DNA of 44,173 nucleotides from JBGRQB01 sp041725875 (GCA_041725875.1 JBGRQB010000013.1:1-44173); one strand, 5' to 3'. Shown: positions 24,541-33,131, counted from the first letter of the stretch. Numbers and translations are program-made. Notes: generated by a model not told the origin, from the sequence alone.

Positions 24541-25800
24541 TTATTTCCTGGTTAATTTATAAACTACTACTTCCGGCGGCATCCCGATTCTACCCGGAAA
24601 TCCAATAAAACCGATGCCTGTACTTACATATAATTTCTGATCATTTTTTTCATAAAGTCCGCCCCACTGATCGTATCGTAAACTGACCGGACTCCATCTT
24701 ATATTATCAACTTCAAGGCCAAACTGTGCACCGTGTGTATGACCCGAAAGTGTTAAATCTATTTCCGTTGCTCCAAGCACTTCCGCTTCCCAGTGAGTTG
24801 GATCGTGGGAAAGGAGAATATCAAACTTTTTCTGATCAACATTTTCCAATGCTTTTTGTAAATCACCATATTGCGGAAACGGCGGCTTACCCCAGTTTTC
24901 AACTCCGATAATATTAATTGTATCGGAATTTACAACAATCGACACAGTTTCGTTAAGCAGCAGATCCATTCCTATTGACTCTTGCTGATTTATCAATCTG
25001 CGAAGATTTTCTTTCTTTTCTTCGGGAGATTTCCATTTGATATAATCACCATAATCGTGATTACCCAAAATTGAATAGACTCCCATTTTGGCTTTCAGTT
25101 TTTTGAGAGGTTCAATAAATTTATCTGCTTCTTCTGAAACATTATTAACAAAATCACCGGTAAAAACTATCAGATCGGCGTTTTGGCTATTTATCAATTC
25201 TACTATTTTATCAACCTGTTCTTCATTGCCCAAAAATCCTCCCAGATGAAAATCGGTGATATGAGCAATTTTAAAGTCTTCAAAAGATTCAGGAATTTTA
25301 TCAGATTTTATTTCCACTTCACGTACAATAAAATCGAATTTTCCGCAATGAATTCCGTAGGCAATCAAAAAGAAAAAGAAAGTTGCAAAAAGGAATCCGA
25401 ACTTATTTATAAAAGAGAGCTTCTTTTTTATATTTTCAAGATCTGTAGATTTTTTTCTGACCAGCGAATTAAAAATCCTTATCAGATAAACTACCAGCAT
25501 TTCGAACGCAATAAAAAATATAAGCGCTATTTTCGGAAGATAAACAAGAAAAAATGTACCTGTTATTGAATGAAAATAAACCATATATTCTTCTGCCGGA
25601 ACATACGCATATATTAAAGGAATCAGCAGAAATGAACTTATGAAAAGAGCGGGCAAAATTTTAAAGAAGATCAGTAAAAAGTATTTAATCGCTTTTTCAT
25701 ACTTTATTTTCAGAGATTTTATCCATTTGTTGAGGTAAATATCTACTGATAAAATAATTGATAAAAATACGATCAGAAATATAATTTGGCTTAATCTCAT
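24541..25800 (-). CDS. Membrane-anchored metallophosphoesterase
   Basis: This 419-residue protein has about four N-terminal membrane helices (residues 1-160) and a calcineurin-like phosphoesterase domain (about 180-415). The metal-binding motifs are complete: ITDFHLGG, FTGDFVNN, LGNHDYGDY, LLSHDPTHW and LSGHTHGAQFG. The layout matches YkuE/YaeI-type enzymes, some of which act on UDP-diacylglucosamine or other lipid phosphates. The substrate is not fixed here. The NAD(P)-binding protein gene follows 3 nt downstream. Confidence 0.9.
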   Translation of the reverse strand: MRLSQIIFLIVFLSIILSVDIYLNKWIKSLKIKYEKAIKYFLLIFFKILPALFISSFLLIPLIYAYVPAEEYMVYFHSITGTFFLVYLPKIALIFFIAFEMLVVYLIRIFNSLVRKKSTDLENIKKKLSFINKFGFLFATFFFFLIAYGIHCGKFDFIVREVEIKSDKIPESFEDFKIAHITDFHLGGFLGNEEQVDKIVELINSQNADLIVFTGDFVNNVSEEADKFIEPLKKLKAKMGVYSILGNHDYGDYIKWKSPEEKKENLRRLINQQESIGMDLLLNETVSIVVNSDTINIIGVENWGKPPFPQYGDLQKALENVDQKKFDILLSHDPTHWEAEVLGATEIDLTLSGHTHGAQFGLEVDNIRWSPVSLRYDQWGGLYEKNDQKLYVSTGIGFIGFPGRIGMPPEVVVYKLTRK

Positions 25801-25898
25801 AATTTTCCACAGCGTTTGATAATTCAGATAATAAAATACATGAAATTATAGAAAACTGTGTACAGAAATCTTGGTTTTGAAAATTTTATCTGAGTTTT

Positions 25899-26735
25899 TT
25901 ACTCTTTTACCAACTTTATGTGATCTTCTTCAAGTAAAATCAGTTTTTGTTTGTATAAAGAGCCAACAGCTTTTTTGTAATTTTTTTTGCTCATATTAAA
26001 AAGATCTTTAATCAGCTCGGGCGAGCTTTTATCTGTTACTTTTAAAATGCCGTTGTTTTCTTCAAGTTTTTGCAGAATAATTTGTGAAAAGTCAGAAATC
26101 TGATCATATCCGCCTTTTTGAAGTGATAAATCTATTTTGTTATCCAGACGAACTTTTTTGATAAATCCGGTTGTGCGTTCACCTATTTTTAAGTCGCGAA
26201 ACAACTCATTTTGATAAAGCATTCCCCATTTTGTATTGTTTATTATAGCCTTGTAACCCAGTTCGGTTTGCTCGGCAATTAACAACTCAACTTCTTCTCC
26301 TTCTGTAAAGACTATTCGCTGGTTAGATAAAAATTTATCCAGTTTGGTTGATGCTGCAATACGTTTTGTGTGTTCATCCACGTAAATGTAAACAATATAT
26401 GATTTTCCTTCTTCCAATTTACATCTTTGCTCACGGAACGGAACCATTAAATCTTTTTTCAATCCCCAATCGAGAAAAGCCCCGAAATTATTTACTTCAA
26501 CGACTTTAAGAAGTGCAAACTCTCCAACTTTTGCATAAGGAGTTTTTGTGGTTGCCAAAAGTTTATCATCGGAATCGAGATAGATAAAAACATCGATGAA
26601 GTCATTTTCTTTTATATCTTCGGGCATATGACTTTGCGGCAGAAGAATATCGAGATCTTTATCTCCTTCTAAAAAGGCTCCAAATTCTTTTACTCTTAAA
26701 ACTCTGAGTTTGTTTACTTCTCCGATATTTACCAC
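25899..26735 (-). CDS. cvfB: CvfB-type S1 RNA-binding protein
   Basis: This 278-residue protein fits the CvfB/YitL family: tandem S1-like OB domains (about 5-65 and 68-130, with VKEFGAFLEGD and VNNFGAFLDWGL), a third S1 domain (about 145-210) and a winged helix at the C-terminus. CvfB binds RNA and affects virulence gene expression in Staphylococcus; its function here is unknown. The start is GTG (26735) behind AGGAG. It is monocistronic, with a 213-nt upstream gap in which I see nothing clear. Confidence 0.9.
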   Translation of the reverse strand: MVNIGEVNKLRVLRVKEFGAFLEGDKDLDILLPQSHMPEDIKENDFIDVFIYLDSDDKLLATTKTPYAKVGEFALLKVVEVNNFGAFLDWGLKKDLMVPFREQRCKLEEGKSYIVYIYVDEHTKRIAASTKLDKFLSNQRIVFTEGEEVELLIAEQTELGYKAIINNTKWGMLYQNELFRDLKIGERTTGFIKKVRLDNKIDLSLQKGGYDQISDFSQIILQKLEENNGILKVTDKSSPELIKDLFNMSKKNYKKAVGSLYKQKLILLEEDHIKLVKE

Positions 26736-26949
26736 GTGTCAGCTCCTGCTAGATATTTTTATGGATTACAAAATTTTCACATTAATCTGCGAAAACTAAA
26801 TTTTAGTCTGGATAATTAATTGAAGTCCGGAAAAATATATTTCCACTGAAATGTAATTAACGTAATCTCTCCGAGATGAAGCGAAATTCACATAATTATC
26901 TTAAAACCAACCTGAAATTTATTCTAAAAGAAACAAATTCCAAAATACT

Positions 26950-28590
26950 TTAAATTAAACAAGATTTTGTTGCAAGTTCTTCATAAAGTACTTTATGGTT
27001 TTCAGTATAATCCACAGGTACATCCACAAGGTGAACACCTTTTGAGTTAATACATTTTTCAAGAGTTTTTACAAGATCTTCACTGCTGGTTACTTTGTGA
27101 CCAATTGCTCCGTAGCTTTTTGCATACATTTCAAAATCGGGATTGCTGAAATCGAGTCCGAAGTTTTTGTATCCCAATCCTTCCTGTTTCCATTTTATCA
27201 TTCCGTAAGCACTGTCATTAAGAATAATTACAGTCAGATCAACACCTTCGCGCACAGCGGTTTCAAGTTCCTGAGAGTTCATCATAAATCCGCCGTCTCC
27301 GCAAACCGCAATAACCTTTTTGCTTGGATCGATAAGTTTGGCTGTAAAAGCTGTTGGCAGACCCGCACCCATTGTTGCCAGTGCATTATCGAGCAGAAGT
27401 GTATTTGGCGCATAACATTTATAGTTTCTGGCAAACCATATTTTGTAAGTTCCGTTATCAAGTGCAACAATTCCGTCATCCGGCATTAAATCTCTTATAA
27501 CGTGAACAAAATGCTGTGGAAGAATCGGAAAACGATCGTCGCTTGATTTATCATTAATTTTGTCGTCAATCTCACGTTTAACGCGGATAAAATAACCGAA
27601 ATCCCAATGAGACTGTTTTGTAACATATTTGGTGAGTTTTGTTATCGAATTTGCGATATCTCCAATCATATCAATATGTGGAAAATAAACATCATCAATT
27701 TTTGCTGCAAAATAGTTTATGTGAATTACTTTTTGTCGGCCTACTTCCATAATAAACGGCGGCTTTTCAACCACATCGTGACCAACATTTATAATAACAT
27801 CAGCCCGATCGATTGCGCAGTGAACATAATCATCGCGGGAGAGAGCTGCGGTTCCGAGAAAGAGCGTATGGTCTTCAGGTACAACACCTTTACCCATCTG
27901 AGTGTTGAAAAACGGAATTTCTGTTTTATCAATAAACTCACGCAGGGCAACGCTTGTTTCTCTTCTGTTTGCACTTGCTCCAATTAAAATAAGAGGATGT
28001 TTGGCCTGTTTAATAATTTCAGCAGCCTGTTTTACAACGGTTGTATCGGCTGTTGGTCTGTAAAGTTCATGTATATCAAAAATATTGGCATCAATTTCCT
28101 CGCCGGCAATATCTTCGGGAAGTTCAATATGTACAGCTCCCGGCTTTTCTTCAGTCGCAACCCGAAATGCTTCCCGCACAACAGAAGGAATTACATTTGC
28201 ATCAATAATCTGTTTGGCAAATTTTGTAATTGGTTTCATCATCTGCACAACATCAATGATCTGGAACATTGCCTGCTTGCTTTTTTTGATTGGCTTCTGA
28301 CCCGTAATCATTACCATTGGGAAAGCTCCGAGCTGAGCGTGAGCTGCTGCTGTAACCAGATTTGTGGCACCTGGGCCAAGCGTTGAGATACATACTCCGG
28401 GTTTACCGGTTAATCTTCCGTATGTTGCAGCCATAAATCCGGCGGCTTGTTCGTGACGTGTCAGAATCAATTTTATAGAAGAATTTCTAATTGATTCGAG
28501 TAAATCGATATTTTCTTCGCCAGGAATTCCAAAAATGTATTCCACACCTTCATTTTCAAGAGTCTTTACCAAAAAATCGGAAGCTTTCAT
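26950..28590 (-). CDS. Acetolactate-synthase-like ThDP enzyme, large subunit
   Basis: This 546-residue enzyme has the three-domain architecture of acetohydroxyacid synthases. Residues include IFGIPGEENIDLL near the N-terminus, the catalytic Glu E47 in TRHEQAAGFMA, and the ThDP/Mg site CGDGGFMMNSQELETA...LNDSAYGMIKW. It should condense two pyruvates to acetolactate, or run a related decarboxylation. No regulatory small subunit, ilv genes or acetolactate decarboxylase lies nearby, so a catabolic AlsS-like role is as likely as branched-chain amino-acid synthesis. It starts 15 nt after the pterin dehydratase gene and is probably co-transcribed with it. Confidence 0.88.
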   Translation of the reverse strand: MKASDFLVKTLENEGVEYIFGIPGEENIDLLESIRNSSIKLILTRHEQAAGFMAATYGRLTGKPGVCISTLGPGATNLVTAAAHAQLGAFPMVMITGQKPIKKSKQAMFQIIDVVQMMKPITKFAKQIIDANVIPSVVREAFRVATEEKPGAVHIELPEDIAGEEIDANIFDIHELYRPTADTTVVKQAAEIIKQAKHPLILIGASANRRETSVALREFIDKTEIPFFNTQMGKGVVPEDHTLFLGTAALSRDDYVHCAIDRADVIINVGHDVVEKPPFIMEVGRQKVIHINYFAAKIDDVYFPHIDMIGDIANSITKLTKYVTKQSHWDFGYFIRVKREIDDKINDKSSDDRFPILPQHFVHVIRDLMPDDGIVALDNGTYKIWFARNYKCYAPNTLLLDNALATMGAGLPTAFTAKLIDPSKKVIAVCGDGGFMMNSQELETAVREGVDLTVIILNDSAYGMIKWKQEGLGYKNFGLDFSNPDFEMYAKSYGAIGHKVTSSEDLVKTLEKCINSKGVHLVDVPVDYTENHKVLYEELATKSCLI

Positions 28591-28605
28591 ATTTCCCTCT
28601 CTATT

Positions 28606-28899
28606 CTACAATAGATGTTCAATTTCGTTTGCTATATCAAAATCTAGATTTGTAAGCCCGTCGGCTTCGTGAGTTCTTAATGTTACAATAACCCGGTTAA
28701 AAATGTTTGTCCATTCAGGATGATGACTAAACTTTTCCACAACAATTGCCACTTTGGTCATAAAGGAAAATGCGCGGATAAAATCCTCAAACAGAAACTC
28801 TTTTTCAATTGCATCTCCGTTTAACTGCCAGGGATTTTCTGAGATAATATTCAGATCTCTGAGTTTTTCCTGAATTTCGTTGCCGGAAAGCTTTTCCAT
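28606..28899 (-). CDS. phhB: 4a-hydroxytetrahydrobiopterin dehydratase (PCD/DCoH)
   Basis: This 97-residue protein carries the pterin-4a-carbinolamine dehydratase signature: H59, H60 and P61 in FSHHPEW, H77 in TLRTHEADGLT and D86 following. The enzyme recycles the pterin cofactor of aromatic amino-acid hydroxylases; many bacteria also use it for molybdopterin or unknown pterin chemistry. No phenylalanine hydroxylase is in the window. A Mop/TOBE gene is present at 40610 but far away. The ATG at 28899 follows AAAGGTG. It heads a two-gene unit with the acetolactate-synthase-like gene. Confidence 0.9.
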   Translation of the reverse strand: MEKLSGNEIQEKLRDLNIISENPWQLNGDAIEKEFLFEDFIRAFSFMTKVAIVVEKFSHHPEWTNIFNRVIVTLRTHEADGLTNLDFDIANEIEHLL

Positions 28900-29001
28900 T
28901 TTTCACCTTTCTGTTGTGTTAACAACATATCCAAATTATAAATTATTATAATTAAGGTTTATTTTCGGAGTCTAAATGAATTGGTTTAGCTTATTTTTTG
29001 G

Positions 29002-29640
29002 TTAAAGTAATTCCAATTGCGGATTTTGAAATTTTTCGGTCAGTTTTTCATAATATTTTCCAACGTGGAAACCGTCAATCAGCGAATGATGAACCTCAAT
29101 TGAGACCGGCATAAAAAGTTTATTTTCACGTTTGAAATATTTACCAAAAACTATTCGCGGAATTGAATCATATTTGGAATGTTTTTTTGCGTGCGAAATT
29201 GAACTGAATGAAATCCACGGAACAACAGAATAAAAAACAACATTTTCATCAAAGGGGTTTTGTGTTAAATCATTTTCTTTTGCTGATTCTTCCAGATTCT
29301 CTTTCGATTTTTCGTAAAATTTCTGAAAAGTTTCAAAGTGATTGAAATAGCAAAAACGGAAAGTTTCGTCATCGTTAAGAACTGTTGAACCGGCATTTAT
29401 TGTTTCGTAAAACCAGATTCCGTCTTCTTTTATTCTGTATTTGAATTCTTCAATTTCATTCATTGTTTTTTGAGAAAGATATAATGAAGTTATAAAAAAA
29501 CTTGTTTCTGTTTTTTTGCAGAATTTATGTAATTCCGTTATTTCAACTTCGCTGCAAATATTGTAAAACGGATCATCATAATCTTTAAAAAATTCGAATT
29601 GTTTTTTTCTTTTCCAGCCTGATATATCTATCTTTTTCAT
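29002..29640 (-). CDS. Chloramphenicol acetyltransferase-like protein
   Basis: This 212-residue protein has the CAT fold and near-standard length (CAT is about 213-220 residues). The active-site motif HHSLIDGFH is at 184-192, where H185 would be the general base. The N-terminal segment (WKRKKQFEFFKDYDDPFYN) and the VPWISFSSISHA segment also match the family. Enzymes of this group acetylate chloramphenicol, but many chromosomal relatives have never been tested for it. The ATG at 29640 follows AAGGAAAG. No terminator or partner gene is evident. Resistance should be treated as a hypothesis. Confidence 0.85.
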   Translation of the reverse strand: MKKIDISGWKRKKQFEFFKDYDDPFYNICSEVEITELHKFCKKTETSFFITSLYLSQKTMNEIEEFKYRIKEDGIWFYETINAGSTVLNDDETFRFCYFNHFETFQKFYEKSKENLEESAKENDLTQNPFDENVVFYSVVPWISFSSISHAKKHSKYDSIPRIVFGKYFKRENKLFMPVSIEVHHSLIDGFHVGKYYEKLTEKFQNPQLELL

Positions 29641-29752
29641 CTTTCCTTAACAATAAAATTATATTTAATAATGCTAATTTAGAATTTAACCTGCTTAACA
29701 CAAAGGACTTGCGACCAATCCGATTCAGAAAAGTTTTTCTTCTGCTCTTTTC

Positions 29753-29768
29753 TGTGATTTTTATCACC
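29753..29768. promoter_or_regulatory. CRP/FNR-family-like palindrome
   Basis: TGTGA-TTTTTA-TCACC matches the CRP half-site layout TGTGA-N6-TCACA with one mismatch. It lies in the divergent gap, about 82 bp before the DUF6515 start and 113 bp before the CAT-like gene start. No CRP-like regulator is in the window, so binding is a guess. Confidence 0.35.
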
Positions 29769-29849
29769 TTCTTTTTTTTCAAATAAACCCGCAGCAAAAA
29801 CCGGTTGTCAAATCAGCAAATCACATTTTCATATAGAGAGGAGAAGAAA

Positions 29850-30221
29850 ATGAAACCTTTATCAAAAAACCTGAAACTGATTCTGCTTGCTGCAATATTA
29901 TTTCTGCCGGTCAATGAAACTTTTGCTCAGGTAAGAGCTGTAAAAGTTGAGAAAACAGTTGTTGTAAAACGCCCGCCTGCGGGTTGTCGTGTTGTAAAAG
30001 TTAAAAAGACGCGCTATCATACTCACAAAGGAGTTTATTATGTTAAGGTGCGCAATGGCTACAAAATTGTACCAACACCTGTCGGCGTTACATTAAGGGT
30101 TTTACCGCGCGGATGCAAAAAACTTGTAGTGGGAAGACGAGTTTATTTTGTGAAAAACAACGTCTATTACAGATATAACAACAGATCCAGAGCTTATGTT
30201 GTAGTTACAAGACCTGTTTAA
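29850..30221 (+). CDS. Secreted small basic protein, DUF6515-like
   Basis: The ATG at 29850 is behind GAGGAG and gives a standard signal peptide (about 1-27, ending NETFAQ). The mature part of about 96 residues is very basic and rich in Val, Tyr, Lys and Arg, with repeated motifs of the type GVYYVKV and NNVYYRY, which resemble DUF6515 proteins. These occur in periplasm or envelope of Gram-negative bacteria and are uncharacterised. It is a single-gene unit with a strong terminator. Confidence 0.75.
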   Translation: MKPLSKNLKLILLAAILFLPVNETFAQVRAVKVEKTVVVKRPPAGCRVVKVKKTRYHTHKGVYYVKVRNGYKIVPTPVGVTLRVLPRGCKKLVVGRRVYFVKNNVYYRYNNRSRAYVVVTRPV

Positions 30222-30249
30222 AAAAGAGTGATGAAACCATCACTCTTTT
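30222..30249. terminator. Bidirectional terminator
   Basis: The 12-bp stem AAAAGAGTGATG/CATCACTCTTTT has a 4-nt loop. It starts one base after the DUF6515 stop and overlaps the stop of the convergent antiporter gene. Confidence 0.85.
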
Positions 30250-32446
30250 AATTTCTGAATTTTGTTAAAGTCTCAAAAATCTTTTCGTAAGAATCTTCAC
30301 TGATAATTTTTTCTATCAGATTAGTATCAGCAGTTATTTTTGCTATATCAGATAGCAAAATCAAATGCAGTTCAGGATCATTTTTCGGTGATATAAGAAC
30401 AAAAAACAGTTTGGATGTTTTGCCATCGTAAGCGTTGAGATCTAATCCTTTTTTCACTTTTACAATCAGACAAATAGATTCGGAAACCGATTCTGATTTC
30501 ACGTGAGGAGTAACAACTCCGTTGCCTAAAACAGTCGGGTTACTTTTTTCAAGCTGTACGAGTCTGTTTACTATATCTTCATATTCAAGTTCAGGATGTG
30601 TTTTAACTGCAAATTTAACTGCTTCTTGAAGTAAATCGCCATAGTTACCAACATCCAGTTCAACTATATGATCCGGGTGAACATAAAACGGCAGATGATG
30701 AGCAATTTGCTGATAAAGTAAAATATCCCCTTTTGATTCTTTATTTATAATATCAAATGTAAAATTGTTTTCTTCCAGCGAAATAAGAGGAACCGATCCT
30801 TCGACCAGTTTATTGTCTGAATGTTCAAGTTTGCTTCGGACAAGTATACTCTCTTTTATATTTAAATCGTAAGCAACTTTGGAAGGCTTATCCATAACTG
30901 AAAAAACAGGAAGTCCGTAAATTCGTTTGGATGAAATATCATCTTCTTTTTCATTTGACCAGCGGAACATATTTTTTTTGCTTATCGTTCCCTGCCATCT
31001 TTCACAGATCAGTTTATTAAGTTCAATGTTGTCAGTAAGAACCAAAAGATTTCCTATTTCAGGTACAATGTTTTCCGGTACGGAATTAACTGCCAGGGCA
31101 TTTCCCGTAAAAGCTTCGTAACCGGCTGCTGCTGCCTGTTCAACTTTTTCACTGTTGGAATCGAGTAAAAAGACCTTTGTATAACCAAAACTTTGAATAA
31201 AATCGGCTATTTTACGTGAAAATGAATGAGCTCCGATTATCAGCCAGCCTTTTTTCGGCGGAGCTTTAACTTTCAGAATTTTTGCAACAAGATCTGTAAG
31301 AGTTCCCTGCACAAGAATTGTTGTTCCAATTATACTGAATGTAAATGCTTCAAGAAATGCAGCTTCTTTGTATCCCAGATTTGCAAGCTCAAGAGTAAAC
31401 AGCGAGGCCATAGAACCTGCCACAACTCCGCGCGGAGCAATCCAGGAAAGCAGCATTTTATCCCGAATTTTTAATCCGGCACCAATTGCCGATAAAAATA
31501 TTGATGCTGGTCTGACAAGAAACAAAACTCCTATTATCAGCCACACACCGCTGCTTCCCAAATTAGCGAAGTTTTCGAGTCGGAGATTGGCAGATAAAAG
31601 AATAAACAAAACTCCAATTGCCAGATCTGTTAATTCAGCTTTAAATTGATGAATTCGCTTAAATTGTTCCGGTTTTTTAATTCCAAGTACAAATCCGGCA
31701 ACAACAACCGTTAAAATACCGGCTTCGTGTACAAATAAATCGGAAACGCCAAATAACAACAAGGCTCCGGCCAATACAAAAATATTAACCTGCTGCTCCG
31801 GTATAAATTTATTTTTGAGCAAAAAGTAAATTGCATAACCGCCGGCAAAACCAATTCCGGTTCCTATTGCGAGTCTGAACAGAAACTGACTCAAATGCAT
31901 CATAGCAGAGCCTTCAATGCTGAACCATTCATAACACAAGATTGCTATAAAAACACCAATTGGATCAACGAGAATTCCTTCCCAGTGAAGAATTTGATGC
32001 AATCTTTCTTTTATACGAACCTTTTGTAAAAGTGGATTTATTACAGTAGGACCGGTAACAATTACAAGACTTCCGGCAAGAATTGAAAATTCGAGTGAAT
32101 ATCCGAAAAGAAAATGCACCAAAAAGGATGTACCAAGCCAGGTAACAAAAACTCCTATTGTAAGGAGGTTTATAATTACTTTTCCACCTTTTCTGAAACC
32201 ATTTAAATTGAGTGTGAGTCCGCCCTCAAAAAGAATGGTTGCAACACTTAAAGCAATAATAAACTTGAGCGCACCATCAAGAGATTCGGTTTGTACAAGT
32301 CCTGTAAACTCAGGACCGAGTATAATTCCGCCTACAAGCAGCGGGGCAATTGCAGGAACTTTTAATTTTCTGGCAATAATAATAAGCGAAACACCTGCAA
32401 AAAGCGAAAGGACTATAGTCAGTAGTCTTATATAAGTAATATCCAT
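30248..32446 (-). CDS. Cation:proton antiporter with TrkA-N and PTS-EIIA-like domains
   Basis: This 732-residue protein joins a CPA1/NhaP-type sodium/proton antiporter of about 12 helices (residues 1-390), a TrkA-N/Rossmann domain (about 399-500, GWLIIGAHSFSRK) and a C-terminal PTS EIIA type-2 domain (about 585-732). The EIIA part keeps the phosphorylatable His: H648 in GNGVVTPHVK, aligned with GNGxxxPH of EIIA-Fru/EIIA-Ntr. The antiporter exports sodium or potassium for pH and salt balance. The fused domains suggest control by nucleotide and by phosphotransfer, which is inference. The ATG at 32446 follows AAAGG. Confidence 0.88.
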   Translation of the reverse strand: MDITYIRLLTIVLSLFAGVSLIIIARKLKVPAIAPLLVGGIILGPEFTGLVQTESLDGALKFIIALSVATILFEGGLTLNLNGFRKGGKVIINLLTIGVFVTWLGTSFLVHFLFGYSLEFSILAGSLVIVTGPTVINPLLQKVRIKERLHQILHWEGILVDPIGVFIAILCYEWFSIEGSAMMHLSQFLFRLAIGTGIGFAGGYAIYFLLKNKFIPEQQVNIFVLAGALLLFGVSDLFVHEAGILTVVVAGFVLGIKKPEQFKRIHQFKAELTDLAIGVLFILLSANLRLENFANLGSSGVWLIIGVLFLVRPASIFLSAIGAGLKIRDKMLLSWIAPRGVVAGSMASLFTLELANLGYKEAAFLEAFTFSIIGTTILVQGTLTDLVAKILKVKAPPKKGWLIIGAHSFSRKIADFIQSFGYTKVFLLDSNSEKVEQAAAAGYEAFTGNALAVNSVPENIVPEIGNLLVLTDNIELNKLICERWQGTISKKNMFRWSNEKEDDISSKRIYGLPVFSVMDKPSKVAYDLNIKESILVRSKLEHSDNKLVEGSVPLISLEENNFTFDIINKESKGDILLYQQIAHHLPFYVHPDHIVELDVGNYGDLLQEAVKFAVKTHPELEYEDIVNRLVQLEKSNPTVLGNGVVTPHVKSESVSESICLIVKVKKGLDLNAYDGKTSKLFFVLISPKNDPELHLILLSDIAKITADTNLIEKIISEDSYEKIFETLTKFRN

Positions 32447-32472
32447 AAATACCTTTCATTCAGAAACTTATA

Positions 32473-32480
32473 CAAATATA
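32473..32480 (-). promoter_or_regulatory. TAnnTTTG-type promoter element of the antiporter gene
   Basis: On the minus strand TATATTTG matches the Bacteroidota -7 consensus and lies 27-34 nt before the ATG at 32446. No clear -33 box is seen. Confidence 0.3.
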
Positions 32481-32557
32481 TCTAATCTGGACTAATTATT
32501 CATAATTAAAGACTTATAAACACAAAACATAATCGAGATTTAATACAGTTTATTTAC

Positions 32558-32573
32558 TGGTACGTAAATTGTT
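32558..32573 (+). promoter_or_regulatory. Candidate sigma-54 promoter of the 32602-35531 operon
   Basis: TGGTACG-TAAA-TTGTT aligns with TGGCACG-N4-TTGCW with two substitutions (C4 to T, and C to T at -12, the same -12 change seen before dps). Transcription would start near 32584, 18 nt before the ATG, leaving the AGGAGG at 32591-32596 in the leader. No upstream GTTG/CAAC repeat like that near dps is found. Confidence 0.35.
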
Positions 32574-32601
32574 TAATATGACTAAATCAAAGGAGGAAAA
32601 T

Positions 32602-33129
32602 ATGGATTTTCAAAAATTAGCCTTCCTGGGCACGTACGAAACCGACGACGCCAAAATTATGGGTGTCATTATGGTAACGGATTCCGATACGAAGCCAATT
32701 GAATTTCGTGTTACATCACCGATAAAACCGACCAATTTCCAGAAAATATTGTATGGAAACGTTTTAGCAGAACATATTCTTGTAGAATTGATTGCAATGC
32801 CTTTATTAAAAGCTATAAGTAACGAAGTTGATTTGGTATTAGTAGACAATCCGGCCTTTTTAGGAGCCAATTCCAAACAGGATCTCAGATTAATTAATAT
32901 TTTTTCTGATGAAACCAATGCAGATATTTCTGATAACAAAGTCAAACTCGAATCTTTTAATTCAAACGGACATTCAGCTTTTGTTTCAACTTCGCCAGAT
33001 ATTTGCGAAGAACTTAAACCTATAAGCAGCGCACTTAATAAAATTTCTGCCGTAAGAAACTTAATGGAACCTTTCAGCAGATTAAAGCTTGCAAGCGAAC
33101 AGGTTTATCTTAAGAAAACAAAAGAATAA
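32602..33129 (+). CDS. Unknown protein, partner of the degenerate helicase
   Basis: The ATG at 32602 (MDFQKLAFLG) follows a near-perfect AAAGGAGG. The 175-residue soluble protein belongs to no family I recognise. It has a beta-rich first half (IMGVIMVTDSDTKPIEFRV), a central helix-like part with QKILYGNVLAEHILVEL, a strand DLVLVDNPAFLG, and a basic, helical C-terminus. It has no signal peptide or membrane helix. The next gene starts with GTG 2 nt after its stop, so the two are made together and probably act together, for example as an adaptor for the large protein. That pairing is inferred from operon structure alone. Confidence 0.8.
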   Translation: MDFQKLAFLGTYETDDAKIMGVIMVTDSDTKPIEFRVTSPIKPTNFQKILYGNVLAEHILVELIAMPLLKAISNEVDLVLVDNPAFLGANSKQDLRLINIFSDETNADISDNKVKLESFNSNGHSAFVSTSPDICEELKPISSALNKISAVRNLMEPFSRLKLASEQVYLKKTKE

Positions 33130-33131
33130 CA

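Noticed and set aside
29585..29797. 70-codon minus-strand open frame before the CAT-like gene
   Set aside because: It overlaps the CAT-like start, is Lys/Arg/Ile-rich and has no ribosome site.
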